From contig CAKSDC010000001.1 in the NCBI GenBank assembly GCA_934444765.1, positions 62,001 to 126,000 of the forward strand: a stretch of 64,000 nucleotides of DNA. The letters run 5' to 3'. The stretch's first letter is position 1. Each line of letters begins with the position of its first letter. Under the pieces are notes generated by a model. The model was given only the letters and a program-made list of their open reading frames with translations. It ran no database searches and had not been told where the DNA came from. Origin of the DNA: an uncultured Oscillospiraceae bacterium (GTDB lineage: Bacteria; Bacillota; Clostridia; Oscillospirales; Ruminococcaceae). Position numbers and translations under genes: made by a program. Shown one piece after another: positions 42,386 through 49,432 of the stretch.

Positions 42386-43396
42386 ATGGCAATATCTACT
42401 ACTAATGATAAAACTATTACTCCTAAAATGGAACGTAGGGTGGAAGACCGTGTACGTAAAGCCTCTATGAGTAAGGAAGAAAGAATGTATCTTAGAAATA
42501 AGAGCATTATGGAAAAGGTTTGGCCAGTATTTAGATTTTTAATACTATTTGGTCTATGCTTTGTAATACTATATCCTTTAATATTTATGGTTAGTTGTGC
42601 TTTTCGTCTTCAAACGGATATGAACGACCCTACAGTTATGTGGATACCAAGAAATTTAACTCTATCGGTAATTAAAGAGACTGCTCAGGCTATGAACTTT
42701 GGTACTACTTTAAAGAATACTCTATTTTTGAACGTGGGCTGTTCTTTAGTACAAGTATTAACTTGCTCTATTACGGGTTATGGCTTTGCAAGGTTTAAGT
42801 TTAAAGGTAAAAACGTTCTGTTTGGTTTAGTAATACTTATGATATTAGTACCTCAACAGATAATAAACATTCCACAGTATATGCAGTTTAGATACTTTAT
42901 GGGTTCTAAGACTATAAACCTTATAAACACTTATTGGACTATGTATCTACCAGCATTTATGTGTAATGGTATTCGTGCAGGTTTAATGATACTCATATTT
43001 AGACAGTTCTTTAAAGGACTACCTAAAGAACTTGAAGACGCTGCATACTTAGACGGTTGTAGTCCATTTAGAACCTTTATTCAGATTATGATACCTAATG
43101 CTAAGTCTTCATTCTTAACAGTATTCTTATTCTCAATAGTTTGGTACTGGAACGACTACTACGTAAGTTCTTCATTCTTTACCGATAACCAAACTATGGC
43201 GTTAATGCTTAAAAACTTAGATACTCGTCTAAATACCGTACTATTCAACGATGCTTCAGTAGAAGTATCCATTAGAGAAAAGATAGTATGGATGGAGGCA
43301 GGTTGTTTAATATCCATAACTCCTATACTGATACTATATTGCTTTTTACAGAAGCAGTTCACCGAGGGTATAGAACGTTCTGGTCTTGTAGGCTAA
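42386..43396 (+). CDS. Second carbohydrate ABC permease, LplC-like
   Basis: 336 residues. A basic, soluble N-terminal tail of about 50 residues, six membrane helices, EAA loop LEDAAYLDGCSPFRTFIQIM. The ATG has AGGAGGG upstream. Last gene of the operon; no ATPase follows, so a shared MsmX/UgpC-type ATPase from elsewhere must energise the system. Confidence 0.88.
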   Translation: MAISTTNDKTITPKMERRVEDRVRKASMSKEERMYLRNKSIMEKVWPVFRFLILFGLCFVILYPLIFMVSCAFRLQTDMNDPTVMWIPRNLTLSVIKETAQAMNFGTTLKNTLFLNVGCSLVQVLTCSITGYGFARFKFKGKNVLFGLVILMILVPQQIINIPQYMQFRYFMGSKTINLINTYWTMYLPAFMCNGIRAGLMILIFRQFFKGLPKELEDAAYLDGCSPFRTFIQIMIPNAKSSFLTVFLFSIVWYWNDYYVSSSFFTDNQTMALMLKNLDTRLNTVLFNDASVEVSIREKIVWMEAGCLISITPILILYCFLQKQFTEGIERSGLVG

Positions 43397-43419
43397 CCTA
43401 CAACTTGATAGCATATTCT

Positions 43420-43451
43420 AAGGAACACATTTTTAGATGTGTTCCTTTTTT
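43420..43451 (+). terminator. Rho-independent terminator of the transport operon
   Basis: AAGGAACACAT (43420-43430) pairs perfectly with ATGTGTTCCTT (43437-43447), loop of 6, followed by TTTTTT. Confidence 0.92.
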
Positions 43452-43507
43452 AATATAACTGGTAGTTTTTAATTGGGAACGTTACTTCCTATGCCCACCA
43501 AACACTA

Positions 43508-43536
43508 TGGACTTTTTTGGATATATACTATATAAT
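43508..43536 (+). promoter_or_regulatory. Sigma-A promoter of the 43.6-47.7 kb operon
   Basis: TGGACT (43508-43513) and TATAAT (43531-43536), 17-bp spacer, about 95 bp before the first small gene. Confidence 0.55.
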
Positions 43537-43630
43537 AGTCTTAGTGAATAAGTTCCTTAAAGACTTATACTTAACCGTGCATATATCTATACAGTACATA
43601 TTTTAATACTTTTGGAAAGGTTGTATATGC

Positions 43631-43849
43631 ATGGAAGACTTAATACTATACTATTACGATAGTTGCAATATGGCTACTAATCGTATACAAGAACTTAAAG
43701 CTATGGCGACTAAGACTGATGATATTGATACTCTAAAAGATATCGAGATTAGAAAAAATGTTCTATATGCACAGGTTAGACATATGAAGGAAATTATAGG
43801 TATCTTAAAAGGTTATCAAAGAGAGTGGGCAAGCCATGAAGAGAGTTAG
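43631..43849 (+). CDS. Small helical protein overlapping the sigma-like gene
   Basis: 72 residues, all helical and charged (MATNRIQELKAMATKTDDID, later YAQVRHMKEIIGILKGYQ). AAAGG lies 10 nt before the ATG. Its 3' end overlaps the next gene by 14 nt, so the two are probably translated together and may interact. Family not recognised. Confidence 0.6.
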   Translation: MEDLILYYYDSCNMATNRIQELKAMATKTDDIDTLKDIEIRKNVLYAQVRHMKEIIGILKGYQREWASHEES

Positions 43850-44120
43850 TCTTACAGAGTATCTTTTTGAACGTGAACAGTTTAAACAGTCGTTACATCA
43901 AAGTGACTATAGGCAGTCGTTGGCTTTAAAGCAGTTAGTAAAGGTTATAGATAACGAACTTACAGACTATCAAAAAAAGTTAGTGGATATGTATTACTAT
44001 CAAGAGTATACTATGAACCAAATAGCCGATATACTCGGTATTAATCAGTCTACAGTATCAAGGAACTTAAAAACTATTAGAAATAAAATCTTCAAGTACT
44101 TAAAGTACTTGATACTATAA
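43836..44120 (+). CDS. Small sigma-70 region 4-like DNA-binding protein
   Basis: 94 residues. The C-terminal half is a helix-turn-helix of the sigma region 4 type: QKKLVDMYYYQEYTMNQIAD followed by ILGINQSTVSRNLKTIRNK. There is no region 2, so it cannot act as a full sigma factor alone. It may bind a promoter as a small regulator, perhaps of the decarboxylase operon 24 bp downstream. The upstream overlapping gene could be its partner. Confidence 0.75.
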   Translation: MKRVSLTEYLFEREQFKQSLHQSDYRQSLALKQLVKVIDNELTDYQKKLVDMYYYQEYTMNQIADILGINQSTVSRNLKTIRNKIFKYLKYLIL

Positions 44121-44144
44121 CTATACGAAAGGATTTATACTCTA

Positions 44145-45446
44145 ATGAATACTCCTATTAGGGATTTTTTACAACACTATCAAGAGAGTAACACTCTTAG
44201 AATGCATATGCCTGCACATAAAGGACTATCTTATCCCCATGATATTACAGAAATATCTGGGGCAGATAGTCTATTTGAGGCAGACGGCATTATCGCTGAA
44301 AGTGAACGCAACGCCTCTAAACTATACGGTACGCTGACTACTTGCTATAGTACGGCAGGTTCTACACTTAGTATTCAGGCTATGCTATATATGGTAAAAA
44401 AAGAACGTCGTACTCTATACGCAGTTAGAAACGTTCACAGAAGTTTTTTAAACGCTTGCGTACTCCTCGATTTAGACGTACATTGGATATATCCGAACTA
44501 TGAAAACACTATCATTAGTGGTACTATAGATATTCAGTCTTTAGAAGATACTCTAAAACGAGATACTTCTTTAAAGGCGGTATACGTAACTTCCCCTGAC
44601 TATTATGGCATGGTAGCGGATATAAAGTCTATCAGTGCGATATGCAAGCGATATAATGCTATACTATTAGTGGATAACGCTCATGGTACGTTACTGAACT
44701 TTTTACCTGAAAATATTCACCCTATACATCTTGGTGCGGATATGTGTTCCGACTCTGCACACAAGATGCTACCAGTACTCACTGGTGGTGGATATCTACA
44801 TATAAACAGTAAAGAGTACACGTCTTTGGGTAAAGAGGCTATGGCAACGTTTGGTTCTACCAGTCCGTCGTATTTGATTATGGAAAGTTTGGACTTAGCT
44901 AATCAATACATAGCTAATCACGTACGCAAAGACTTACTATACGTTATAGAACAGATTGCTAATCTAAAAGAGGCTTTAAAGCATAAGTATACTTTTGCAG
45001 ATAGTATTGAACCATTACATCTTACCATATTAGCTTGGAAAGACGGCTATTTTGGTATAGAGTTAGCTAACGCTCTAAGAGAACGTAACATAGAATGTGA
45101 ATATTCCGACGCTCAAAGTGTAGTATTATTATTTTCACCGTTGGATAGACAGGAAACTTTTAGTAGACTATATTCTACATTAGATAGCATAACTCTAAAT
45201 AAGACCTCTAAAGAGTATCCTGTATTGGTAGTACCTAAGTTACGCTCGGTATTAAGTCCAAAAGAGGCAGTATTTTCCCAAAGTGAAACTATTCCTATAG
45301 AACAGGCTAACGGTAGAGTGTGTTCGGCAGTTAAAGTTCCTTGTCCGCCCGCTATACCTATTGCGGTATCAGGTGAGGTAATTAATGCCGAAAGTATAAA
45401 TATTTTTAAAAGGTATGGAATTAATCTTATAAATGTGGTAAAATAG
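44145..45446 (+). CDS. Orn/Lys/Arg decarboxylase-like PLP enzyme
   Basis: 433 residues of the major Orn/Lys/Arg decarboxylase fold (YaaO/SpeA type). RMHMPAHKG at the N-terminus, TAGSTLSIQAML, LLVDNAHGTLL (PLP-binding Asp) and ADMCSDSAHKMLPVLTGGGY (Schiff-base Lys). It makes a polyamine precursor such as cadaverine or agmatine; the substrate cannot be read from sequence. In Bacillus the related gene lies beside tmk, darA and holB; here tmk is missing from the series. Confidence 0.88.
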   Translation: MNTPIRDFLQHYQESNTLRMHMPAHKGLSYPHDITEISGADSLFEADGIIAESERNASKLYGTLTTCYSTAGSTLSIQAMLYMVKKERRTLYAVRNVHRSFLNACVLLDLDVHWIYPNYENTIISGTIDIQSLEDTLKRDTSLKAVYVTSPDYYGMVADIKSISAICKRYNAILLVDNAHGTLLNFLPENIHPIHLGADMCSDSAHKMLPVLTGGGYLHINSKEYTSLGKEAMATFGSTSPSYLIMESLDLANQYIANHVRKDLLYVIEQIANLKEALKHKYTFADSIEPLHLTILAWKDGYFGIELANALRERNIECEYSDAQSVVLLFSPLDRQETFSRLYSTLDSITLNKTSKEYPVLVVPKLRSVLSPKEAVFSQSETIPIEQANGRVCSAVKVPCPPAIPIAVSGEVINAESINIFKRYGINLINVVK

Positions 45447-45484
45447 TATAGTGTTAAACTATATTTTTTATGGAGGATTTTTTT

Positions 45485-45796
45485 ATGAAGTTAATATATG
45501 CTATAGTAAACAACGATGATACGTACGCAGTATCGAATGGTTTAGTAAAGTCTAATTTTTACGCTACAAAGTTAGCTTCTACAGGTGGATTTTTAAAGGC
45601 TGGTAATACTACGTTCTTGATAGCTACCGAAGACGAAAAGGTTCAAGAAGTTATAGATATTATTAAGGCTACCTCTCGCAAAAGAAAACAGTTTGTGCCT
45701 TCTACAGTGAGTAACGAAGTAAACTTTCCAGTAGAAGTTTCCGTTGGTGGTGCTACTATAATAGTTACCGATATCGACCGTTTTGAAAAGGTTTAA
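45485..45796 (+). CDS. darA: Cyclic-di-AMP receptor DarA/PstA
   Basis: 103 residues, PII-like fold: MKLIYAIVNNDDTYAVSNGL, then KLASTGGFLKAGNTTFLIAT and the C-terminal FPVEVSVGGATIIVTDIDRF. It binds c-di-AMP as a trimer. I chose ATG 45485; an ATG at 45470 contains the GGAGG ribosome site and is not used. Placed before holB and ricT, the conserved Firmicute order. Confidence 0.92.
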   Translation: MKLIYAIVNNDDTYAVSNGLVKSNFYATKLASTGGFLKAGNTTFLIATEDEKVQEVIDIIKATSRKRKQFVPSTVSNEVNFPVEVSVGGATIIVTDIDRFEKV

Positions 45797-45809
45797 AAGG
45801 TGACTGTTA

Positions 45810-46772
45810 GTGGATATTTTTGGCAACAAAAACGTAACTGAAAAAATTTCCTTAATGATTAACAGCGGAAGGCTTGCTCATGCCTTTCTGCTATATGGTG
45901 ATAAGGGCTTAGGTAAAAAAACTTTAGCTAAGTACATAGCTATGAGAATACTCTGTAAAGAAAAGAGTTCGCCTTGTGGTGAGTGTTTTCACTGCAAGAA
46001 TATTATTAATGGTACTCACCCCGACGTGGTGTGGGCAGAACATTCAGGAAAGACTAACTCTATATCTGCCGATACTGTTAGAAAGATATGTAACGATGCA
46101 GTTATTAAACCTAACTATGATAGTAAAGTGTACATCTTTGCAGATGCCGACGTTATGAACAGTACCGCTCAAAACATACTATTAAAGTCTATTGAAGAAC
46201 CTCCAGAGTATGCCTATTACATATTTACTGCTAAAAGTAAGGATACTTTTTTACCTACTATACTATCAAGAGTAGTTTCTATAGGCGTTACAGAGTGTTC
46301 TAATAAAGAGTGTACCGAAGCCTTGCAATCTATGAACTACTCTAACGAACAGATACAACAGGCTATAGATAGTTTTCATGGTAACATAGGTATGTGTTTA
46401 GACTATCTGAACGGTGGAGAACTCTTTAAGTCGGTAGAAGTTATTAAAGGTCTTACCAATTCGATACTACACCATGATGAGTATGAACTATTAAAGGTTC
46501 TTAATCAGCTTAACGGCGACAGAGACCAAATAAAAGATACTCTATCTATTATGGATAAACACATTAGAGACGTAATAGCCGTCAAAATAGGTTGTAACAC
46601 TTCGGCGGGATGCTACTTCGACGGTGCTAAACTATTATCTGAAAAACTTTCAATAAAGGCGTGTACGGATATACATCTTAAAATATACGACGCTTTTAAC
46701 GAACTTGATAGTAACGTAAATATCAACTTAATATTGGCTTCGTTATGTGCTAATATTATTACTATCGTATAG
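45810..46772 (+). CDS. holB: DNA polymerase III subunit delta'
   Basis: 320 residues. AAA-type head with RLAHAFLLYGDKGLGKKTLA (P-loop) and the zinc site CGECFHCKN, then LLKSIEEPPEYAYYIFTA and TILSRV (sensor 1). It is part of the clamp loader at the replication fork. The start is GTG 45810, 8 nt after AAAAGGTG. Confidence 0.92.
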   Translation: MDIFGNKNVTEKISLMINSGRLAHAFLLYGDKGLGKKTLAKYIAMRILCKEKSSPCGECFHCKNIINGTHPDVVWAEHSGKTNSISADTVRKICNDAVIKPNYDSKVYIFADADVMNSTAQNILLKSIEEPPEYAYYIFTAKSKDTFLPTILSRVVSIGVTECSNKECTEALQSMNYSNEQIQQAIDSFHGNIGMCLDYLNGGELFKSVEVIKGLTNSILHHDEYELLKVLNQLNGDRDQIKDTLSIMDKHIRDVIAVKIGCNTSAGCYFDGAKLLSEKLSIKACTDIHLKIYDAFNELDSNVNINLILASLCANIITIV

Positions 46773-46801
46773 ACTATTAAAAAGAAAGGATTTTTATATA
46801 C

Positions 46802-47665
46802 ATGGAACAGATTGTAGGTGTTCGCTTTAAAAAAGGTAGTAAGGTATACTATTTTAATCCTACCGATAGACACTTCGATGTGGGTACTAAGGTTATAGTA
46901 GAAACCGCAAGAGGCGTTGAATGTGGTACTATAGTAATATCTAATAGAGACTACAGCGGTTCTAATACTCCAATAAAAGAGGTTATTAGAGAAGTTAATC
47001 AGGACGATTTAAACGTCTTAAAGGCTAATAAAAAGAAAGAAAAAGAAGCCTTTAAAGTTTGCGAACAGAAGATAGCTCTTAGAAAACTTAATATGAAACT
47101 TATAGACGTAGAATGCACTTTTGATAATAACAAGTTGCTATTCTACTTTACCTCGGAAACTCGTGTGGACTTTAGAGAGTTAGTTAAAGATTTAGCCTCT
47201 ATATTCCGTACCAGAATAGAGTTGCGTCAAATAGGCGTTCGTGATGAGTGTAAGTCTTTGGGTGGTTTGGGTATATGTGGTAGAGAGTTCTGTTGTAAGA
47301 GTTACTTAGGCGAATTTCAACCCGTATCGATTAAAATGGTTAAGGAACAGGGACTATCACTTAATCCTACTAAGATTTCAGGAGCGTGTGGCAGGCTTAT
47401 GTGTTGTCTAAAGTACGAGCAAGAAGGCTACGAGCAACTATTAAATGAAATTCCTAAGGTTGGTGCTATAGTTAAACACAATAACACCGAGGCTTATGTA
47501 GAAGATATTAACGCTTTGACTGGTAAGATTAAGATTAAGCCTAAAAATTCCGACGTTCCTATAATAGTAAATAGCAAGGAAGTCGAACTTATTAAAGATG
47601 CTGAAATTCGTATTAACAAGGAAGAACGTCAGGCACTTAAAAGCTTAGAAGATAATAACCATTAG
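46802..47665 (+). CDS. ricT: RicT/YaaT family protein (PSP1 domain)
   Basis: 287 residues. A PSP1 C-terminal domain and the cysteine motif GGLGICGREFCCKSY followed by SGACGRLMCCLKYE, the Fe-S ligands of RicT. In Bacillus RicT works with RicA and RicF to direct RNase Y maturation of mRNAs; rny is in this window too. The ATG has AAAGGA upstream. It ends at a strong terminator. Confidence 0.92.
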   Translation: MEQIVGVRFKKGSKVYYFNPTDRHFDVGTKVIVETARGVECGTIVISNRDYSGSNTPIKEVIREVNQDDLNVLKANKKKEKEAFKVCEQKIALRKLNMKLIDVECTFDNNKLLFYFTSETRVDFRELVKDLASIFRTRIELRQIGVRDECKSLGGLGICGREFCCKSYLGEFQPVSIKMVKEQGLSLNPTKISGACGRLMCCLKYEQEGYEQLLNEIPKVGAIVKHNNTEAYVEDINALTGKIKIKPKNSDVPIIVNSKEVELIKDAEIRINKEERQALKSLEDNNH

Positions 47666-47674
47666 AGTATAACT

Positions 47675-47712
47675 ATAGGCATTATATACTACTATAATGC
47701 CTATCTTTTTTT
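47675..47712 (+). terminator. Rho-independent terminator of the holB-ricT operon
   Basis: ATAGGCATTATA (47675-47686) pairs perfectly with TATAATGCCTAT (47693-47704), followed by seven T. An outer AGAGTAT/ATACTCT pair (47664-47670 with 47714-47720) encloses it. Confidence 0.9.
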
Positions 47713-47718
47713 GATACT

Positions 47719-48546
47719 CTATTTGGTTACTGCGTTGTATAGTTCACTTTTTGAGAATTTGCATATTTTAGCTATTATCTTGCAAGCGTCTGAGGTTTTA
47801 ACGCCATCTTTAATGAGTGCTTGTACTCGTTCCACGGCTACTTCAAGAGTAATCTCTTCTTCCACTGTAGAAGTTGGTTTTCCTTCTAATACCAGTACAA
47901 ACTCTCCTTTAGGATTGTTCATTTCGTAGAACTCTATAGCCTGTTTTAGGGTAGTTTGAAATACTTCCTCATATACTTTGGTAATTTCACGGCATAACGA
48001 TATTCTTCTATCACCAAAGTATTGGTACATATCTTTAAGAGTAGACTTTAACTTGTGAGGTGCTTCGTAGAATATCATCGTACGAGGTTCGTCGACCAAC
48101 ATTTCAAGGTGTTCATAGCGTTGTTTTTTAGTAACCGATAAGAACCCTTCAAAAGTAAATCGTGAGGTGTTAAGCCCAGATATTGCCAATGCAGATACTA
48201 CCGCACTTGGGCCAGGAACGACCTTGACAGGTATTCCACGTTCATGACACATTTTAACCAGTATTTCCCCAGGGTCAGAGATACAAGGCATACCAGCATC
48301 GGTAACTATGGCACAGTTTTGACCGTTTGCGATATGGTCTATAATGTTTTCGGTTACTTGCCTTGTACTGTGGTCATGATAGCTTATAAGTTTATTCTTT
48401 ATACCGAACTTATTTAGTAGCTTCATAGTAACACGAGTATCTTCAGCAGTTATAAAGTCCACTTCTTGTAGAGTTCTAATAGCTCTGTAGGTCATATCCT
48501 CCATATTTCCTATAGGAGTGCCTACCACGAATAAAGTTCCGCTCAT
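47719..48546 (-). CDS. rsmI: 16S rRNA (cytidine(1402)-2'-O)-methyltransferase
   Basis: 275 residues of the tetrapyrrole-methylase fold: LFVVGTPIGNMEDMTYRAIR, ITAEDTRVTMKLLN, VTDAGMPCISDPGEILV and VVPGPSAVVSALAISG. It methylates C1402 of 16S rRNA with SAM. It follows the trmN6-like gene by 36 bp, as in the Bacillus yab cluster. Confidence 0.95.
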   Translation of the reverse strand: MSGTLFVVGTPIGNMEDMTYRAIRTLQEVDFITAEDTRVTMKLLNKFGIKNKLISYHDHSTRQVTENIIDHIANGQNCAIVTDAGMPCISDPGEILVKMCHERGIPVKVVPGPSAVVSALAISGLNTSRFTFEGFLSVTKKQRYEHLEMLVDEPRTMIFYEAPHKLKSTLKDMYQYFGDRRISLCREITKVYEEVFQTTLKQAIEFYEMNNPKGEFVLVLEGKPTSTVEEEITLEVAVERVQALIKDGVKTSDACKIIAKICKFSKSELYNAVTK

Positions 48547-48582
48547 AGTAAAAATAGTCCTTTCGATGTGTATATTCTCTCG

Positions 48583-49248
48583 TTAGTACATATACTTGTT
48601 AGGTAGTACCTTTAAAGAGGGTTTTGCTCCTTTTTTACCTTCCACCAAGAATAGCCACGGAGCAGAAGAGTAGTCCTTACAGACTAACTGTAGAGTTTTA
48701 GGTTCGATGTTGTTAGACCTCATAGCGTTTAGTACGTCTGCTAAACGTTCAGGACGGTTACACATACATAGTCTACCGCCGAACTTTAAAAGTCTGTTAG
48801 CCGATTTACACACGTCACCTATGGTACATAGTACTTCATGACGTGCTATCATTTGAGAGTTTAGCTCACTTTTAAAACCTGCACTCGATAAAAAGTATGG
48901 TGGATTGCACGTTACCAAAGAAAAGTTTCCAATATCTTTGCATTCCCAGAGTGTCTTTAAATCGGCACATACTGGAACTATATTAGTAACGTTGCTTTTA
49001 TGTATTCCAAGGTTTAACTGTTCTATAGCGTTTTGTTGAACGTCTAAAGCGTATATAAGTTTTGGTGGAGAAGTTTTACACATAAGTAATGGAATAATTC
49101 CGCAACCAGTACCTAAATCACATACTAAGTCTGTAGACTTATACTTGCAGAACTCTGTAAGTAGTACTGCATCTGTTCCGAACCTGTGTTCTTTAGACTT
49201 ACATACGTATATACTTTCGGAAATCTGTTCAAAGCTGATATTTTGCAT
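48583..49248 (-). CDS. tRNA1(Val) (adenine(37)-N6)-methyltransferase-like protein
   Basis: 221 residues, class I SAM methyltransferase: VCDLGTGCGIIPLLM (SAM-binding motif I) and LVTCNPPYFL (the NPPY adenine-N6 motif). It belongs to the YabB/TrmN6/YfiC family beside rsmI. The exact RNA target is uncertain in Gram-positives. The ATG has AAGGGAGA upstream. Confidence 0.88.
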   Translation of the reverse strand: MQNISFEQISESIYVCKSKEHRFGTDAVLLTEFCKYKSTDLVCDLGTGCGIIPLLMCKTSPPKLIYALDVQQNAIEQLNLGIHKSNVTNIVPVCADLKTLWECKDIGNFSLVTCNPPYFLSSAGFKSELNSQMIARHEVLCTIGDVCKSANRLLKFGGRLCMCNRPERLADVLNAMRSNNIEPKTLQLVCKDYSSAPWLFLVEGKKGAKPSLKVLPNKYMY

Positions 49249-49269
49249 TAAGTGTTCTCCCTTTAAGTA

Positions 49270-49298
49270 TTGACTTTATTAAAATAGTATGATATACT
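49270..49298 (+). promoter_or_regulatory. Sigma-A promoter of the tRNA-Arg gene
   Basis: TTGACT (49270-49275) and TATACT (49293-49298), 17-bp spacer, 11 nt before the mature tRNA 5' end. Confidence 0.8.
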
Positions 49299-49309
49299 AT
49301 ACTATAGTT

Positions 49310-49381
49310 GCCTCTATAGTTAAATGGATATAATAGCCCCCTCCTAAGGGGCAGTTGTGAGTTCGATTCTCACTGGGGGTA
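49310..49381 (+). tRNA. tRNA-Arg(CCU)
   Basis: Full cloverleaf of 72 nt: acceptor 49310-49316 with 49374-49380, D stem GTTA/TAAT, anticodon stem GCCCC/GGGGC (49336-49340 with 49348-49352), anticodon CCT at 49343-49345 in loop CTCCTAA, T arm GTGAG-TTCGATT-CTCAC. Discriminator A at 49381. The 3' CCA is not encoded. The acceptor holds three G-U pairs including G1-U72. It decodes AGG. Confidence 0.93.
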
Positions 49382-49392
49382 CTAACCCTAAT

Positions 49393-49429
49393 ATATGCAG
49401 ATAGTCGATTACTATCTGCATATTTTTTT
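49393..49429 (+). terminator. Rho-independent terminator of the tRNA gene
   Basis: ATATGCAGATAGT (49393-49405) pairs perfectly with ACTATCTGCATAT (49411-49423), loop of 5, T-run 49423-49429. Confidence 0.92.
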
Positions 49430-49432
49430 GTG

